DNA from: Mannheimia sp. USDA-ARS-USMARC-1261
GTDB lineage: Bacteria > Pseudomonadota > Gammaproteobacteria > Enterobacterales > Pasteurellaceae
Direction: 5' to 3'
Assembly: GCF_000521605.1 (NCBI RefSeq)
Contig: NZ_CP006942.1
Location: 1,612,001-1,676,000, forward strand
Length of the DNA stretch: 64,000 bases
This document shows, piece by piece, positions 47,898 to 56,402 of the stretch (its first letter is position 1; each line of letters begins with the position of its first letter). A model generated the notes under the pieces. The model had not been told where the DNA came from, ran no database searches, and saw nothing but the letters and a program-made list of their open reading frames with translations. Position numbers and translations under genes: made by a program.

Positions 47898-48118
47898 TTC
47901 ATAGTCTCCCCATTTCTTCTAACATTCTTCCTATACATAAGAAAAGAGTTCACAATCATAAATAAAGCAATCAATACGAAAATCATAAAAAAGCCCACCA
48001 TAGCTAAATCGCTAGGAACGTCAGAAAGGTCAAACTGTGCTATGATATAGTTCAAAGCTAGAGAGAACAGATAATAGAATAATATGATTTTCAAATAATT
48101 GAGTAAGTTATTTTTCAT
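47894..48118 (-). CDS. Hypothetical 74-aa membrane protein
   Basis: Two hydrophobic helices (about residues 9-27 and 40-60) separated by a short acidic loop (FDLSDVPSDLAM), and a basic tail MYRKNVRRNGETMK. GAGGT lies upstream of the ATG, and the stop overlaps the start of the next, frameshifted gene. Not recognised. It looks like the first gene of the minus-strand decayed cluster. Confidence 0.5.
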   Translation of the reverse strand: MKNNLLNYLKIILFYYLFSLALNYIIAQFDLSDVPSDLAMVGFFMIFVLIALFMIVNSFLMYRKNVRRNGETMK

Positions 48119-48186
48119 CTACAATACCTCAACTCAGAAAAAACGCATCTACAAAATAACATTCATTCTCATTTAAGGCAAATTAT

Positions 48187-49383
48187 ATGCGTAACCAACA
48201 ATTTCGTACCTATTTTCCCTTTTTCACCCAAGCTGACGGTTGGACTTATTTAGACTCCGCCGCTACAACGCTAAAACCTGATGTTTTGATTCAAGCAACC
48301 AGCGAATTTTACGCCTCTGCCGGTTCGGTACATCGCAGTCAGTACGATTTGCCGCAAACCGAGCAATATGAGCTGGCTCGTGATTTGGTAATGAAACGTT
48401 TTAATGTGGAAGCCCGTGAAGCAGTGATTTGGACGAGCGGCACAACTCAAAGCATTAATACTGTGGCTTATGGCTTGGAGCATCAAATTGCAGAAGGTGA
48501 TGAAATTGTGATTTCAGTAGCGGAACATCACGCTAATTTTATTCCTTGGCAACAGTTGGCACAGCGTACAGGAGCGAAACTCGTGGTGTTGCCACTTAAT
48601 GATAAGTATGAAATTGAGCTTGAAACCCTTAAAAATGCGTTATCGGAAAAAACCAAAATTGTTGCATTTAATTTAGTTTCTAACGTAACAGGAGTTCGCC
48701 AGCCAGCGGAACAAATAATCCCGCTTATCCGCCAATCTTGCTCTGCTAAAATTGTGTTAGATATTGCTCAAGCTGTATGTTGTGAGCAAGTGGATGTGCA
48801 AAAACTTGATGCCGATTTCTACACTTTTTCCGCCCATAAAATGTATGGTCCAAACGGAGTGGGCGTGCTGACCGGTAAATTGCAAAGTTTGGAGCAAATT
48901 CGACCGCTTGTATTCGGTGGCAAAATGCTGAAAAACGTTACTGAAAGTGAACTAACTGTAGCAGATTTGCCTTACCGGTTGGAAGCAGGCACGCCAAATA
49001 TTGTAGGTATTATTGGTTTTGGACAAGTTTTGGCTTGGTTAGAGAAATGGAATTTTACAGAACTTAATCAACAACTTTATACGTTAGCAGAATACACCCG
49101 CAAGCGGTTAAATTCTTATCAACATTTGCAAATTATCGGACAACAAAATACACCGACTATTAGTTTTGTGGTTAAAGATCAACACCCTGCCGATATTGCC
49201 GCTTTTTTGACCCAGAGTAAAATCGCTATTCGACACGGCGAACATTGTGCTAAGCCTTATTTGCGTTATTTGCAAGAAAGCGGCACACTTCGCCTTTCGT
49301 TGGCTCATTACAATACAAAAGAGGATATTGAGCATTTTTTCAACGCCTTAAATTTTGCACTCGAAATTTTGCAAGAAAGCTAA
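48187..49383 (+). CDS. csdA: Cysteine desulfurase (CsdA/SufS type)
   Basis: 398 aa PLP enzyme, class V aminotransferase fold. YLDSAATTLKPD near residues 21-32; catalytic cofactor-binding Lys in FSAHKMYGPNGVGVLTG (about 218); the sulfur-accepting Cys in IRHGEHCAKPYLRY (about 357). It takes sulfur from cysteine for Fe-S cluster or thiolation pathways. No sufE/csdE or suf gene is adjacent, which fits CsdA better than a suf operon. Confidence 0.9.
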   Translation: MRNQQFRTYFPFFTQADGWTYLDSAATTLKPDVLIQATSEFYASAGSVHRSQYDLPQTEQYELARDLVMKRFNVEAREAVIWTSGTTQSINTVAYGLEHQIAEGDEIVISVAEHHANFIPWQQLAQRTGAKLVVLPLNDKYEIELETLKNALSEKTKIVAFNLVSNVTGVRQPAEQIIPLIRQSCSAKIVLDIAQAVCCEQVDVQKLDADFYTFSAHKMYGPNGVGVLTGKLQSLEQIRPLVFGGKMLKNVTESELTVADLPYRLEAGTPNIVGIIGFGQVLAWLEKWNFTELNQQLYTLAEYTRKRLNSYQHLQIIGQQNTPTISFVVKDQHPADIAAFLTQSKIAIRHGEHCAKPYLRYLQESGTLRLSLAHYNTKEDIEHFFNALNFALEILQES

Positions 49384-49489
49384 GCTAAATCAAAAAATAC
49401 ATATTTTTTAGTAGAACGAAAAGGCTGAATATTGTAATCTTTACACTAGTTTCTATTTTAAATTTAATTTATCAAAAAGGTGTTTTTAG

Positions 49490-50464
49490 ATGAGTAAAAA
49501 AATCAAGAAAATTGCGATTTTAACCAGCGGTGGCGATGCACCGGGTATGAATGCCGCTATTCGTGGTGTGGTGCGTGCAGCATTAAATGAAGGATTAGCA
49601 GTTTGTGGCGTTCAAGATGGTTATTCAGGGCTTTATCACGATAAAGTGATTCCACTAGACAGACGCTCTGTATCAGAAACTATCAATCGTGGCGGTACAT
49701 TCTTAGGTTCAGCACGCTTTCCTGAATTCAAACGCCCTGAAGTACGTAAAAAATGCGTAGAAACATTAAAAAAATATGATATTGATGCGTTAGTTGTTAT
49801 TGGTGGCGATGGCTCTTATATGGGAGCGAAGTTATTAACTGAGGAATTTGGTTATCCGTGTATCGGTATTCCGGGCACGATTGATAATGATATCGTAGGT
49901 ACTGATTATACTATCGGCTATCAAACTGCGTTAGAAACCGCTTTAGAAGCAATTGACCGTTTACGTGATACATCAAGTTCTCACCAACGTATTTCTATTG
50001 TTGAAATAATGGGTCGCCATTGTGGTGATTTAACCATTAGTGCAGCCTTAGCCGGCGGTTGTGAATATGTGATCGTGCCGGAAAAAGGACTAGACAAAGA
50101 ATCTTTAATGAATAGTATTTCTGATGGTTTCCAAAAAGGTAAACGCCATTCTATCATTGCAATTACTGAGTTAATGACTGATGTTCACGAATTAGCAAAA
50201 GAGATTGAAGAGCGTTTCGGACACGAAACTCGTGCAACTGTGTTAGGTCATACCCAACGTGGTGGTGCACCTTGTGCATTTGACCGTATTTTAGCCTCTC
50301 GTATGGGCGTTTATGCGGTGGAATTATTATTACAAGGTTTTGGCGGACACTGTGTCGGTATTCAAAACGAGCAGTTAGTTCATCACGATATTATTGATGC
50401 AATTAATAATATGCGTCGTCCGTTTAAAGAAGAATTATACGAGACCTCTAGAAAATTATTCTAG
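49490..50464 (+). CDS. pfkA: ATP-dependent 6-phosphofructokinase
   Basis: 324 aa, group [21 protein letters not shown] at residues 10-26, [14 protein letters not shown] near 97, [17 protein letters not shown] near 123-139 with catalytic Asp127, and GLPIVEIMGR-equivalent [14 protein letters not shown] near 164. It commits fructose-6-phosphate to glycolysis. Followed by a strong terminator. Confidence 0.98.
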   Translation: MSKKIKKIAILTSGGDAPGMNAAIRGVVRAALNEGLAVCGVQDGYSGLYHDKVIPLDRRSVSETINRGGTFLGSARFPEFKRPEVRKKCVETLKKYDIDALVVIGGDGSYMGAKLLTEEFGYPCIGIPGTIDNDIVGTDYTIGYQTALETALEAIDRLRDTSSSHQRISIVEIMGRHCGDLTISAALAGGCEYVIVPEKGLDKESLMNSISDGFQKGKRHSIIAITELMTDVHELAKEIEERFGHETRATVLGHTQRGGAPCAFDRILASRMGVYAVELLLQGFGGHCVGIQNEQLVHHDIIDAINNMRRPFKEELYETSRKLF

Positions 50465-50480
50465 GATTTCTTAAAATTTA

Positions 50481-50507
50481 AAGGCGACTAAAATAGTCGC
50501 CTTTTTA
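50481..50507 (+). terminator. Terminator of pfkA
   Basis: AAGGCGACTA and TAGTCGCCTT form a perfect 10-bp stem with an AAA loop and a T5 tract, 17 bp after the stop. Confidence 0.9.
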
Positions 50508-50530
50508 TTTTCACCTAATAAGGAAATCGA

Positions 50531-51238
50531 ATGTTCAAAGAAAAACCCGTTATTTCCAACCAACACGGTGCATTAGCAATGGCAATGCTGCCTTTTCTTT
50601 ATGCGGTCATCACAAGTGGATTTACACCTTTGCATATTTTCTTTGGGCTTTCTTGGCTATTCCTCTATCTTTTCTCTTACCCTTTTCTCTCTTTATTTAG
50701 CAAAAAACCAACCGAACGTAATAAAAAATGGGCAAAAATTTACTTCGCTTTAAGTTTACTCTTTGCTTTGCCTGTTATTTATAATGTGCCTGCTATTTTG
50801 CAATTTTTAGTGATAATTCTACCGCTTGGATTAATTCAAATTTACTTTGCCAAACAAAAAGATGAACGGAATTTGTGGAATGATATTGCAGGCATTTTAA
50901 CTTTTGGGGTAATGGGAATAGCCGCTTATTATATTGTTACAAAACAATATAATATTGAGATACTACTCCACCCTACGCTGTTTTTTATTGCCACAACGTT
51001 CTATGTAAAAAGTATGGTGAGAGAACGTAAAAACCCTGTATATATGGAGCTCAGCATCGCAACACACCTACTATTAACTCTTATTTATTGTTTGAGTTCA
51101 ATGCAAGCGGTCTTTTTTGCCTATTTAATTGCAACTGCTCGTGCGATTATTGTGCCGAGTTTAGGCTTGAATGTAAAACAGATCGGAATGTTGGAATTTC
51201 CCGTTATTCTGTTTTTTTTGATTGCGTTGGTTTTATGA
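50531..51238 (+). CDS. YwiC-like membrane protein
   Basis: 235 aa with about eight hydrophobic helices. The start (ISNQHGALAMAMLPFLYAVI) with its conserved QHG and PFLYA pattern, SYPFLSLFSKK near 55, and a late MLEFPVILFFLIALVL fit the YwiC-like family. Function unknown. Its own terminator is split by IS3 copy 2. Confidence 0.8.
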   Translation: MFKEKPVISNQHGALAMAMLPFLYAVITSGFTPLHIFFGLSWLFLYLFSYPFLSLFSKKPTERNKKWAKIYFALSLLFALPVIYNVPAILQFLVIILPLGLIQIYFAKQKDERNLWNDIAGILTFGVMGIAAYYIVTKQYNIEILLHPTLFFIATTFYVKSMVRERKNPVYMELSIATHLLLTLIYCLSSMQAVFFAYLIATARAIIVPSLGLNVKQIGMLEFPVILFFLIALVL

Positions 51239-51324
51239 TTTTTCTATAACAAAAAAACTCTGAGCTTTGATCTGCCCCCCAAAAGTTGGACTAAACAACC
51301 AACAGATTAAGGTGCAGATTTTTT

Positions 51325-51834
51325 ATGACTAAATACAACCAATCTTTTAAACAACAAGTGATCGAGTTTTATCTTCAAAATGGGAAAAATCGTTCATTCA
51401 CCTGTCAGCATTTTCAGCTGGAGAAAAGCACATTACGACTTTGGATTAACCAATATCATTATTATGGTTCCAATGGGTTAGCCGTACTCGGTACTAAACA
51501 AACCTATTCCCCTGAATTTAAATTATCGGTCGTACAAGCGGTCAAAAACGGACAATTTTCTGCAAGACGGGCGGCGTTATATTTTGGGATACCTAATCAC
51601 AGTATGGTAATTCAATGGTTGAAAGCCTTTGATAAACAAGGTATAAACGGCTTATTTCCCAAACCGAAAGGTCGTCCGTCAATGAAACCTAAATACCCGA
51701 AAATGCCGCCCCCGCCGAAAACCGAAGAAGAACGCTTGCGTTACCGTATTTTGGAGCTGGAAGCGGAGAATGCTATCCTAAAAAAGTTGCAGGCACTCAA
51801 CCAAGCAAAAATGCGGAAAAAGCCAGTATCGTAA
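51325..51834 (+). CDS. IS3-family OrfA, copy 2
   Basis: 169 aa with ATG start (MTKYNQSFKQQVIEFYLQ). Two helix-turn-helix units (LEKSTLRLWINQYHYYG; YFGIPNHSMVIQWLKAF) and a C-terminal leucine-zipper-like segment (RYRILELEAENAILKKLQAL). It overlaps toward OrfB in the -1 frame, with AAAAAG near the end (51812-51822) as a possible slippage point. Contains a USS core at 51534-51542. Confidence 0.9.
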   Translation: MTKYNQSFKQQVIEFYLQNGKNRSFTCQHFQLEKSTLRLWINQYHYYGSNGLAVLGTKQTYSPEFKLSVVQAVKNGQFSARRAALYFGIPNHSMVIQWLKAFDKQGINGLFPKPKGRPSMKPKYPKMPPPPKTEEERLRYRILELEAENAILKKLQALNQAKMRKKPVS

Positions 51835-51839
51835 AAGCA

Positions 51840-52652
51840 TTGCGAGTAGCGTTTCCGCTTGAAATCCTGTTGCAACTTGTCGGCTTGAAACGCAGTACGT
51901 TCTTTTATCACTTGCCTGAGAAAGACGATAAAAATGCGGCAATCAAGCAGGAAATTGCCGCTATATTTCACAAAAATCACGGAAACTACGGCTATCGCCG
52001 CATTACGCTGGTGTTGAAAAAAACCAAGAAAATCAACCACAAAAAAGTGCAATCGATAATGCAGGCGTTGGAATTGAAAGGAAAATGTCCGCGTAGAAAA
52101 TACCGTTCTTACCAAGGTGAAGTGGGTAAAATCGCCGATAATCTGTTGCAACGGAATTTCCACTCAACTGCGCCCAATGAAAAGTGGGTAACGGATATTA
52201 CTGAGTTCAAATACCCTGAAGGTAAGCTCTATCTTTCACCGATTAAAGATTTATTTAACGATGAAATCATTGCTTACGACTTGGCAGGAAGCCCGAATTT
52301 TGAACAGATTACCCAAATGATGACACAAGCTATCGCAAGGCTTGACGGGGCGAAACCGATTTTGCATTCCGACCAAGGTTGGCAGTATCAAATGGCGGAA
52401 TTTAGGACAATCTTGCGGAAAAATGGCATCACGCAAAGTATGTCGAGAAAAGGAAACTGCTTGGATAATGGGGCGATGGAGAGCTTTTTCGGGAGGTTAA
52501 AAACGGAGTGTTATTTAGGCAGACAGTTTGAGACGCTTACAGAGCTTGAAAAAACGATTCATGATTACATTCATTACTACAATAATGAGCGTATTCAAGT
52601 GAAGCTAAAAGGACTGAGCCCTGTGGAGTACAGAACTCAGTCCTTGAATTAG
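51840..52652 (+). CDS. IS3-family transposase OrfB, copy 2
   Basis: 270 aa DDE transposase: D in WVTDITEF, D in ILHSDQGWQYQM, E in NGAMESFFGRLKTE, with the IS3-type KGNCLDNGAMESF context. N-terminal HTH-like region NYGYRRITLVLKK. The listed start is a TTG at 51840; translation as an OrfAB fusion is more likely, as in the family. Confidence 0.9.
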   Translation: MRVAFPLEILLQLVGLKRSTFFYHLPEKDDKNAAIKQEIAAIFHKNHGNYGYRRITLVLKKTKKINHKKVQSIMQALELKGKCPRRKYRSYQGEVGKIADNLLQRNFHSTAPNEKWVTDITEFKYPEGKLYLSPIKDLFNDEIIAYDLAGSPNFEQITQMMTQAIARLDGAKPILHSDQGWQYQMAEFRTILRKNGITQSMSRKGNCLDNGAMESFFGRLKTECYLGRQFETLTELEKTIHDYIHYYNNERIQVKLKGLSPVEYRTQSLN

Positions 52653-52705
52653 AGCAGTCTAACTTTTTGGGGTCAGATCACTTATCAGAGGTTTTTTAAT
52701 TATTC

Positions 52706-52828
52706 TTATTGTGCTGCTTTCTGGATTTGATCACCAGCTTTCTCAACATCCTTGCCTACGCCATCAACAGTGTTACACGCTGTTAAGAAAGTTGCACTTG
52801 CTAAAATTGCTAATACTAATTTTTTCAT
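52706..52828 (-). CDS. ecnB: Entericidin-like small lipoprotein
   Basis: 40 aa: MKKLVLAILASATFLTACNT, then VDGVGKDVEKAGDQIQKAAQ. Lipobox LTAC (Cys18) and a short amphipathic helix with the DGVGKDVEKAG pattern of entericidin A/B. AAGGAG lies 7 nt upstream. Entericidins are linked to a toxin/antidote lipoprotein pair in enteric bacteria; only one is present here. It lies between IS3 copy 2 and rluD. Confidence 0.85.
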   Translation of the reverse strand: MKKLVLAILASATFLTACNTVDGVGKDVEKAGDQIQKAAQ

Positions 52829-52907
52829 AAAACGCTCCTTATTTTTGTGTTTGTTATGAAAACAATTTCAATATAACAACTCTAAACTACAAATGCAATA
52901 CTTCAAA

Positions 52908-53888
52908 TTAATAATCTAGTTCATCTTTATAAAGCTCGTAATCCGCTTTTAATGCTTGAATGAGTTCCACAAAATCTTCCGGTAATGGAGCGTACCATTC
53001 CATCAATTCCCCTGTAATCGGGTGTTCTAAGCGTAGCATAATAGCGTGTAATGCTTGGCGTTGAAAACTGCGTAAAACAGATAAAAATTCCTCACTTGCT
53101 CCTTTTGGTGGGCGAGGTCTGCCACCATAAAGTTGATCACCCAATAACGGGTGAGCAATATGTGCCATATGCACGCGAATTTGGTGAGTACGCCCGGTTT
53201 CCAAACGTAAACGTAAGCGAGTGTAGTTACGGAAACGCTCCATAATACGATAATGGGTTACTGCCGGTTTTCCCATCGGGTGAACCGCCATTGCAGTACG
53301 CTTAGTCGGGTGGCGAGCCATTGGTTCATCAACTTTACCACCTTGAGTCATAATGCCGCTTGCGACTGCTTCATACTCACGCGTAATACGGCGTTTTTGT
53401 AATGCTGTTACTAGGTGAGTTTGGGCTGGAATATTTTTCGCTACCACCATTAAGCCTGTTGTATCTTTATCTAAACGATGCACAATGCCGGCTCGTGGGA
53501 CTTCTGCAATCGGCGGATAATAATGCAACAACGCATTTAATACCGTACCATCAGGGTTGCCGGCTCCGGGGTGAACCACTAAATCTTTTGGTTTATTGAT
53601 AACAATAATATCGTCATCTTCATACACAATATTGAGCGGAATATCTTGCGGTTCAAAACGAATTTCTTCTTCGATTTCAGCAGTAATTTCCACCGTTTCG
53701 CCACCAAATACTTTTTCTCGTGCTTTATTGATGATATTGCCGTTCACTTTTACTAAATCGCTTTCAATCCACACTTTAATGCGTGAACGTGAATAATCCG
53801 GAAAAAGTTGTGCCAGTGCTTGATCTAAGCGAGCACCTAATAGGTCAGCAGTAATTTCTGCGGTTAAAATCTTTTTTTGAGTAGTCAT
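52908..53888 (-). CDS. rluD: 23S rRNA pseudouridine(1911/1915/1917) synthase RluD
   Basis: 326 aa. N-terminal S4 RNA-binding domain (GARLDQALAQLFPDYSRSRI near 19-38), catalytic GIVHRLDKDTTGLMVVAKN near 134-152 with the nucleophilic Asp, and RLRLETGRTHQIRVHMAHI near 222. It modifies helix 69 of 23S rRNA. Divergent from bamD, as in E. coli. Confidence 0.96.
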   Translation of the reverse strand: MTTQKKILTAEITADLLGARLDQALAQLFPDYSRSRIKVWIESDLVKVNGNIINKAREKVFGGETVEITAEIEEEIRFEPQDIPLNIVYEDDDIIVINKPKDLVVHPGAGNPDGTVLNALLHYYPPIAEVPRAGIVHRLDKDTTGLMVVAKNIPAQTHLVTALQKRRITREYEAVASGIMTQGGKVDEPMARHPTKRTAMAVHPMGKPAVTHYRIMERFRNYTRLRLRLETGRTHQIRVHMAHIAHPLLGDQLYGGRPRPPKGASEEFLSVLRSFQRQALHAIMLRLEHPITGELMEWYAPLPEDFVELIQALKADYELYKDELDY

Positions 53889-54027
53889 TAAAATATAAAT
53901 CCTAATTAGTCATTTGCTTACTTGCGTGATGTTATATAAAATAGTGAGATGAACTTCATAAGTTATTCTTAGTCTGAGGTATTGTACATTAACTTTTGGT
54001 CTCAGACACTTTTTATAGGTAAAACAT

Positions 54028-54804
54028 ATGCGTAAATTTAAAACTCTTGCCACATTAGCATTAGCAGGGCTTGTTGTAGGTTGTTCAAGTTCTAATAAAG
54101 ACATCGAAGAATCAAACGTTCAAGATCTTTATAGCAAAGGGCAAACCTATTTACAAGACGGCGATTATAACTCTGCTATTCGTTATTTAGAGGGAGTGAG
54201 TGCTAAAGGTGGTCAATATTCAGGTCTTGGTGAACAAACCCAATTAAGTTTAATTTATGCACAATATAAAGTAGGCGAATATTATAAAGCATTAGATGCT
54301 GCAGAACGTTTCGCCCGTTCTTATCCAAATGCAGCCAATATGGATTATGTATTCTACCTAGCCGGTCTTTCAAATGCACGCTTAGGTGATAATTTTATCC
54401 AAGATTTATTTAAAGTAAATCGTGCTTCTCGTGCAGTGGATAATGTGCGTAACGCTTACGGTAACTTCCAAACTATCGTTCAGCACTATCCACAAAGCCA
54501 ATATGCTCAAGATGCTCAAAATTGGATGAACTATTTATTCAACCGTTTATCCGAACACGAATTATCGATCGTAAAATTCTATGATAAACGTAATGCGTAC
54601 GTTGCAGTAGTAAATCGCGTAGAAGAAATGTTGCGTTTCTATCCAAATACCGAAGCAACTAAAAATGCCCTTCCTTATCTGAAAGAAGCATTTAAACAAA
54701 TGGGTATTCAAGATTCAGAGCAAAAAACCGAACTATTAATTAAAGAATACGAAAATAAAACCTTACCAAACCCGGCAAAACCGGAATATGGTGAACAATT
54801 CTAA
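54028..54804 (+). CDS. bamD: Outer membrane assembly lipoprotein BamD
   Basis: 258 aa lipoprotein, lipobox LVVGC (Cys19). Five TPR-like repeats follow ([22 protein letters not shown], then [24 protein letters not shown] in part, and others), with the conserved [19 protein letters not shown] near 90-108. It is the essential BAM subunit that binds BamA and substrates. A 7-bp inverted repeat GTCTGAG/CTCAGAC lies in its leader at 53972-54007. Confidence 0.96.
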   Translation: MRKFKTLATLALAGLVVGCSSSNKDIEESNVQDLYSKGQTYLQDGDYNSAIRYLEGVSAKGGQYSGLGEQTQLSLIYAQYKVGEYYKALDAAERFARSYPNAANMDYVFYLAGLSNARLGDNFIQDLFKVNRASRAVDNVRNAYGNFQTIVQHYPQSQYAQDAQNWMNYLFNRLSEHELSIVKFYDKRNAYVAVVNRVEEMLRFYPNTEATKNALPYLKEAFKQMGIQDSEQKTELLIKEYENKTLPNPAKPEYGEQF

Positions 54805-54822
54805 TTAAATATACCAGAATAT

Positions 54823-54844
54823 TAGGGGCGGTTTCGCCCCTTTT
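54823..54844 (+). terminator. Terminator of bamD
   Basis: GGGGCG and CGCCCC pair around GTTT, followed by TTTT, 20 bp after the stop. Confidence 0.85.
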
Positions 54845-54876
54845 GGCTTTATAACTTATTAGCTCATTAGGAAATT

Positions 54877-55908
54877 ATGCGAATTTTAGGTATTGAAACC
54901 TCTTGCGATGAAACCGGCGTTGCCATTTATGATGAAGAAAAAGGCTTAGTAGCAAATCAGCTCTACAGCCAAATTGATATGCACGCTGATTATGGCGGTG
55001 TTGTACCGGAGCTTGCTTCTCGAGATCATATCCGCAAAACGCTCCCACTCATCCAAGAAGCCCTAAAAGAAGCTAACCTTCAGCCTTCAGATATTGATGG
55101 TATTGCTTATACTGCAGGTCCGGGCTTGGTTGGAGCATTATTAGTAGGCTCAACCATTGCCCGCTCTTTGGCATATGCTTGGAATGTGCCGGCTCTTGGA
55201 GTACACCATATGGAAGGGCATCTACTTGCTCCAATGTTGGAAGAAAACGCTCCCGAATTTCCATTTGTGGCGTTATTAATTTCGGGTGGGCATACTCAAT
55301 TAGTGAAAGTCGATGGTGTCGGCAAATACGAATTAATGGGCGAATCGATTGATGATGCAGCAGGCGAAGCCTTTGACAAAACCGGGAAATTATTAGGTTT
55401 AGATTACCCGGCAGGGGTTGCGATGTCAAAACTTGCCGAATCTGGCACACCAAATCGTTTTAAATTCCCACGCCCGATGACCGACCGACCGGGCTTAGAT
55501 TTCAGCTTTTCCGGCTTAAAAACTTTTGCTGCAAATACCATTAAAGCCAACGCAAACGAAAATGGCGAAATTGACGAGCAAACTCGTTGCGATATTGCTC
55601 ACGCGTTCCAACAAGCGGTAGTGGATACTATTTTAATTAAGTGCAAACGGGCATTAGAACAAACAGGCTATAAACGGCTAGTGATGGCAGGCGGTGTAAG
55701 TGCCAACAAGCAATTACGTGCCGATGTTGCCGAAATGATGCAAAAACTCAAAGGCGAAGTATTTTACCCTCGCCCGCAATTTTGTACCGACAACGGTGCG
55801 ATGATTGCCTACACAGGTTTTTTACGTTTAAAAAACGGCGAACACAGCGATTTAAGTATTAGCGTAAAACCTCGCTGGGCGATGACCGAACTACCGCCAA
55901 TTAAATAG
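54877..55908 (+). CDS. tsaD: tRNA N6-threonylcarbamoyladenosine transferase TsaD
   Basis: 343 aa Kae1/Qri7 family. [17 protein letters not shown] at residues 3-19; metal-binding [11 protein letters not shown] near 110-118; [30 protein letters not shown] near 161-176; a late [13 protein letters not shown] and the [10 protein letters not shown] motif. It transfers the threonylcarbamoyl group to A37 of tRNA. USS core near 55613 in the gene. Confidence 0.98.
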   Translation: MRILGIETSCDETGVAIYDEEKGLVANQLYSQIDMHADYGGVVPELASRDHIRKTLPLIQEALKEANLQPSDIDGIAYTAGPGLVGALLVGSTIARSLAYAWNVPALGVHHMEGHLLAPMLEENAPEFPFVALLISGGHTQLVKVDGVGKYELMGESIDDAAGEAFDKTGKLLGLDYPAGVAMSKLAESGTPNRFKFPRPMTDRPGLDFSFSGLKTFAANTIKANANENGEIDEQTRCDIAHAFQQAVVDTILIKCKRALEQTGYKRLVMAGGVSANKQLRADVAEMMQKLKGEVFYPRPQFCTDNGAMIAYTGFLRLKNGEHSDLSISVKPRWAMTELPPIK

Positions 55909-55985
55909 CATTGCAAGCGGTCAAATTTCTTGGTAATTTTGCAAAAATATCTCTTTCAAACAACAACATATTTTAAGGATAAAAA

Positions 55986-56291
55986 ATGAACACAGCACAA
56001 TTCCACCAATCTGTTGAACAAGTATGGCAGCAAATTGAAGAAAAAATTGATGACGAAGGTTTATCGGTTGATACCGAAATTCAAGGTGCAGTTTGCACTT
56101 TAACCTTTGATGACGAATCACAAATCATTATTAACAAACAAGAAGCGATGTTAGAACTATGGCTTGCCAGCAAATTAGGTGGCATTCATTTTAAAAACAT
56201 TGATGGAGAGTGGGTTACAGATGAAGGTCGCACCTTCTGGCAACATTTAGAAGAAGCCTTTGCTCGACACGGTGAAAGCATTTCTTTCTAA
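55986..56291 (+). CDS. cyaY: Iron-sulfur assembly protein CyaY (frataxin)
   Basis: 101 aa. Acidic first helix (QVWQQIEEKIDDEG near 13-26) typical for iron binding, then beta strands with TLTFDDESQIIINKQEAMLE and ELWLASKLGGIHFK. It modulates IscS activity. Adjacent recQ; a USS pair lies upstream. Confidence 0.93.
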   Translation: MNTAQFHQSVEQVWQQIEEKIDDEGLSVDTEIQGAVCTLTFDDESQIIINKQEAMLELWLASKLGGIHFKNIDGEWVTDEGRTFWQHLEEAFARHGESISF

Positions 56292-56402
56292 TTGTTTGTA
56301 AGGGCGTACTGAAGTGCGTCCTTTTATAATTTATATTTGTAAAATTTTTCCTCAAATAAACCGCTTGCGGAGGCACATATTGCTTCCCCACATATAAAAA
56401 TA

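Larger units (their letters stand above)
51268..52680 (+). mobile_element. IS3-family (IS150-like) element, copy 2
   Basis: 1413 bp, ends TGATCTGCCCCCCAAAAGTT and (reverse complement) TGATCTGACCCCAAAAAGTT. CTT flanks both sides (51265-51267 and 52681-52683), a normal 3-bp target duplication for IS3. Both orfA and orfB have intact frames and start codons, so this copy may be active. Related to but distinct from copy 1. Confidence 0.93.
51252..52695 (+). terminator. Rho-independent terminator of the YwiC-like gene, split by IS3 copy 2
   Basis: Left arm AAAAAACTCTGA ends at 51263, just before GCTT; right arm TCAGAGGTTTTTT starts at 52685. Joined at the CTT duplication they give a stem CTCTGA/TCAGAG plus A/T pairs, loop about 5 nt, and a T6 tail, starting 14 bp after the stop codon. 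The IS sits in the loop. Confidence 0.75.

Noticed and set aside
53972-54007. GTCTGAG/CTCAGAC in the bamD leader as an attenuator
   Set aside because: The stem is only 7 bp with a 22-nt loop, and the T stretch is short and offset; too weak to call.
55073-55453. Minus-strand ORF of 126 aa opposite tsaD
   Set aside because: Shadow of tsaD; no start signal.
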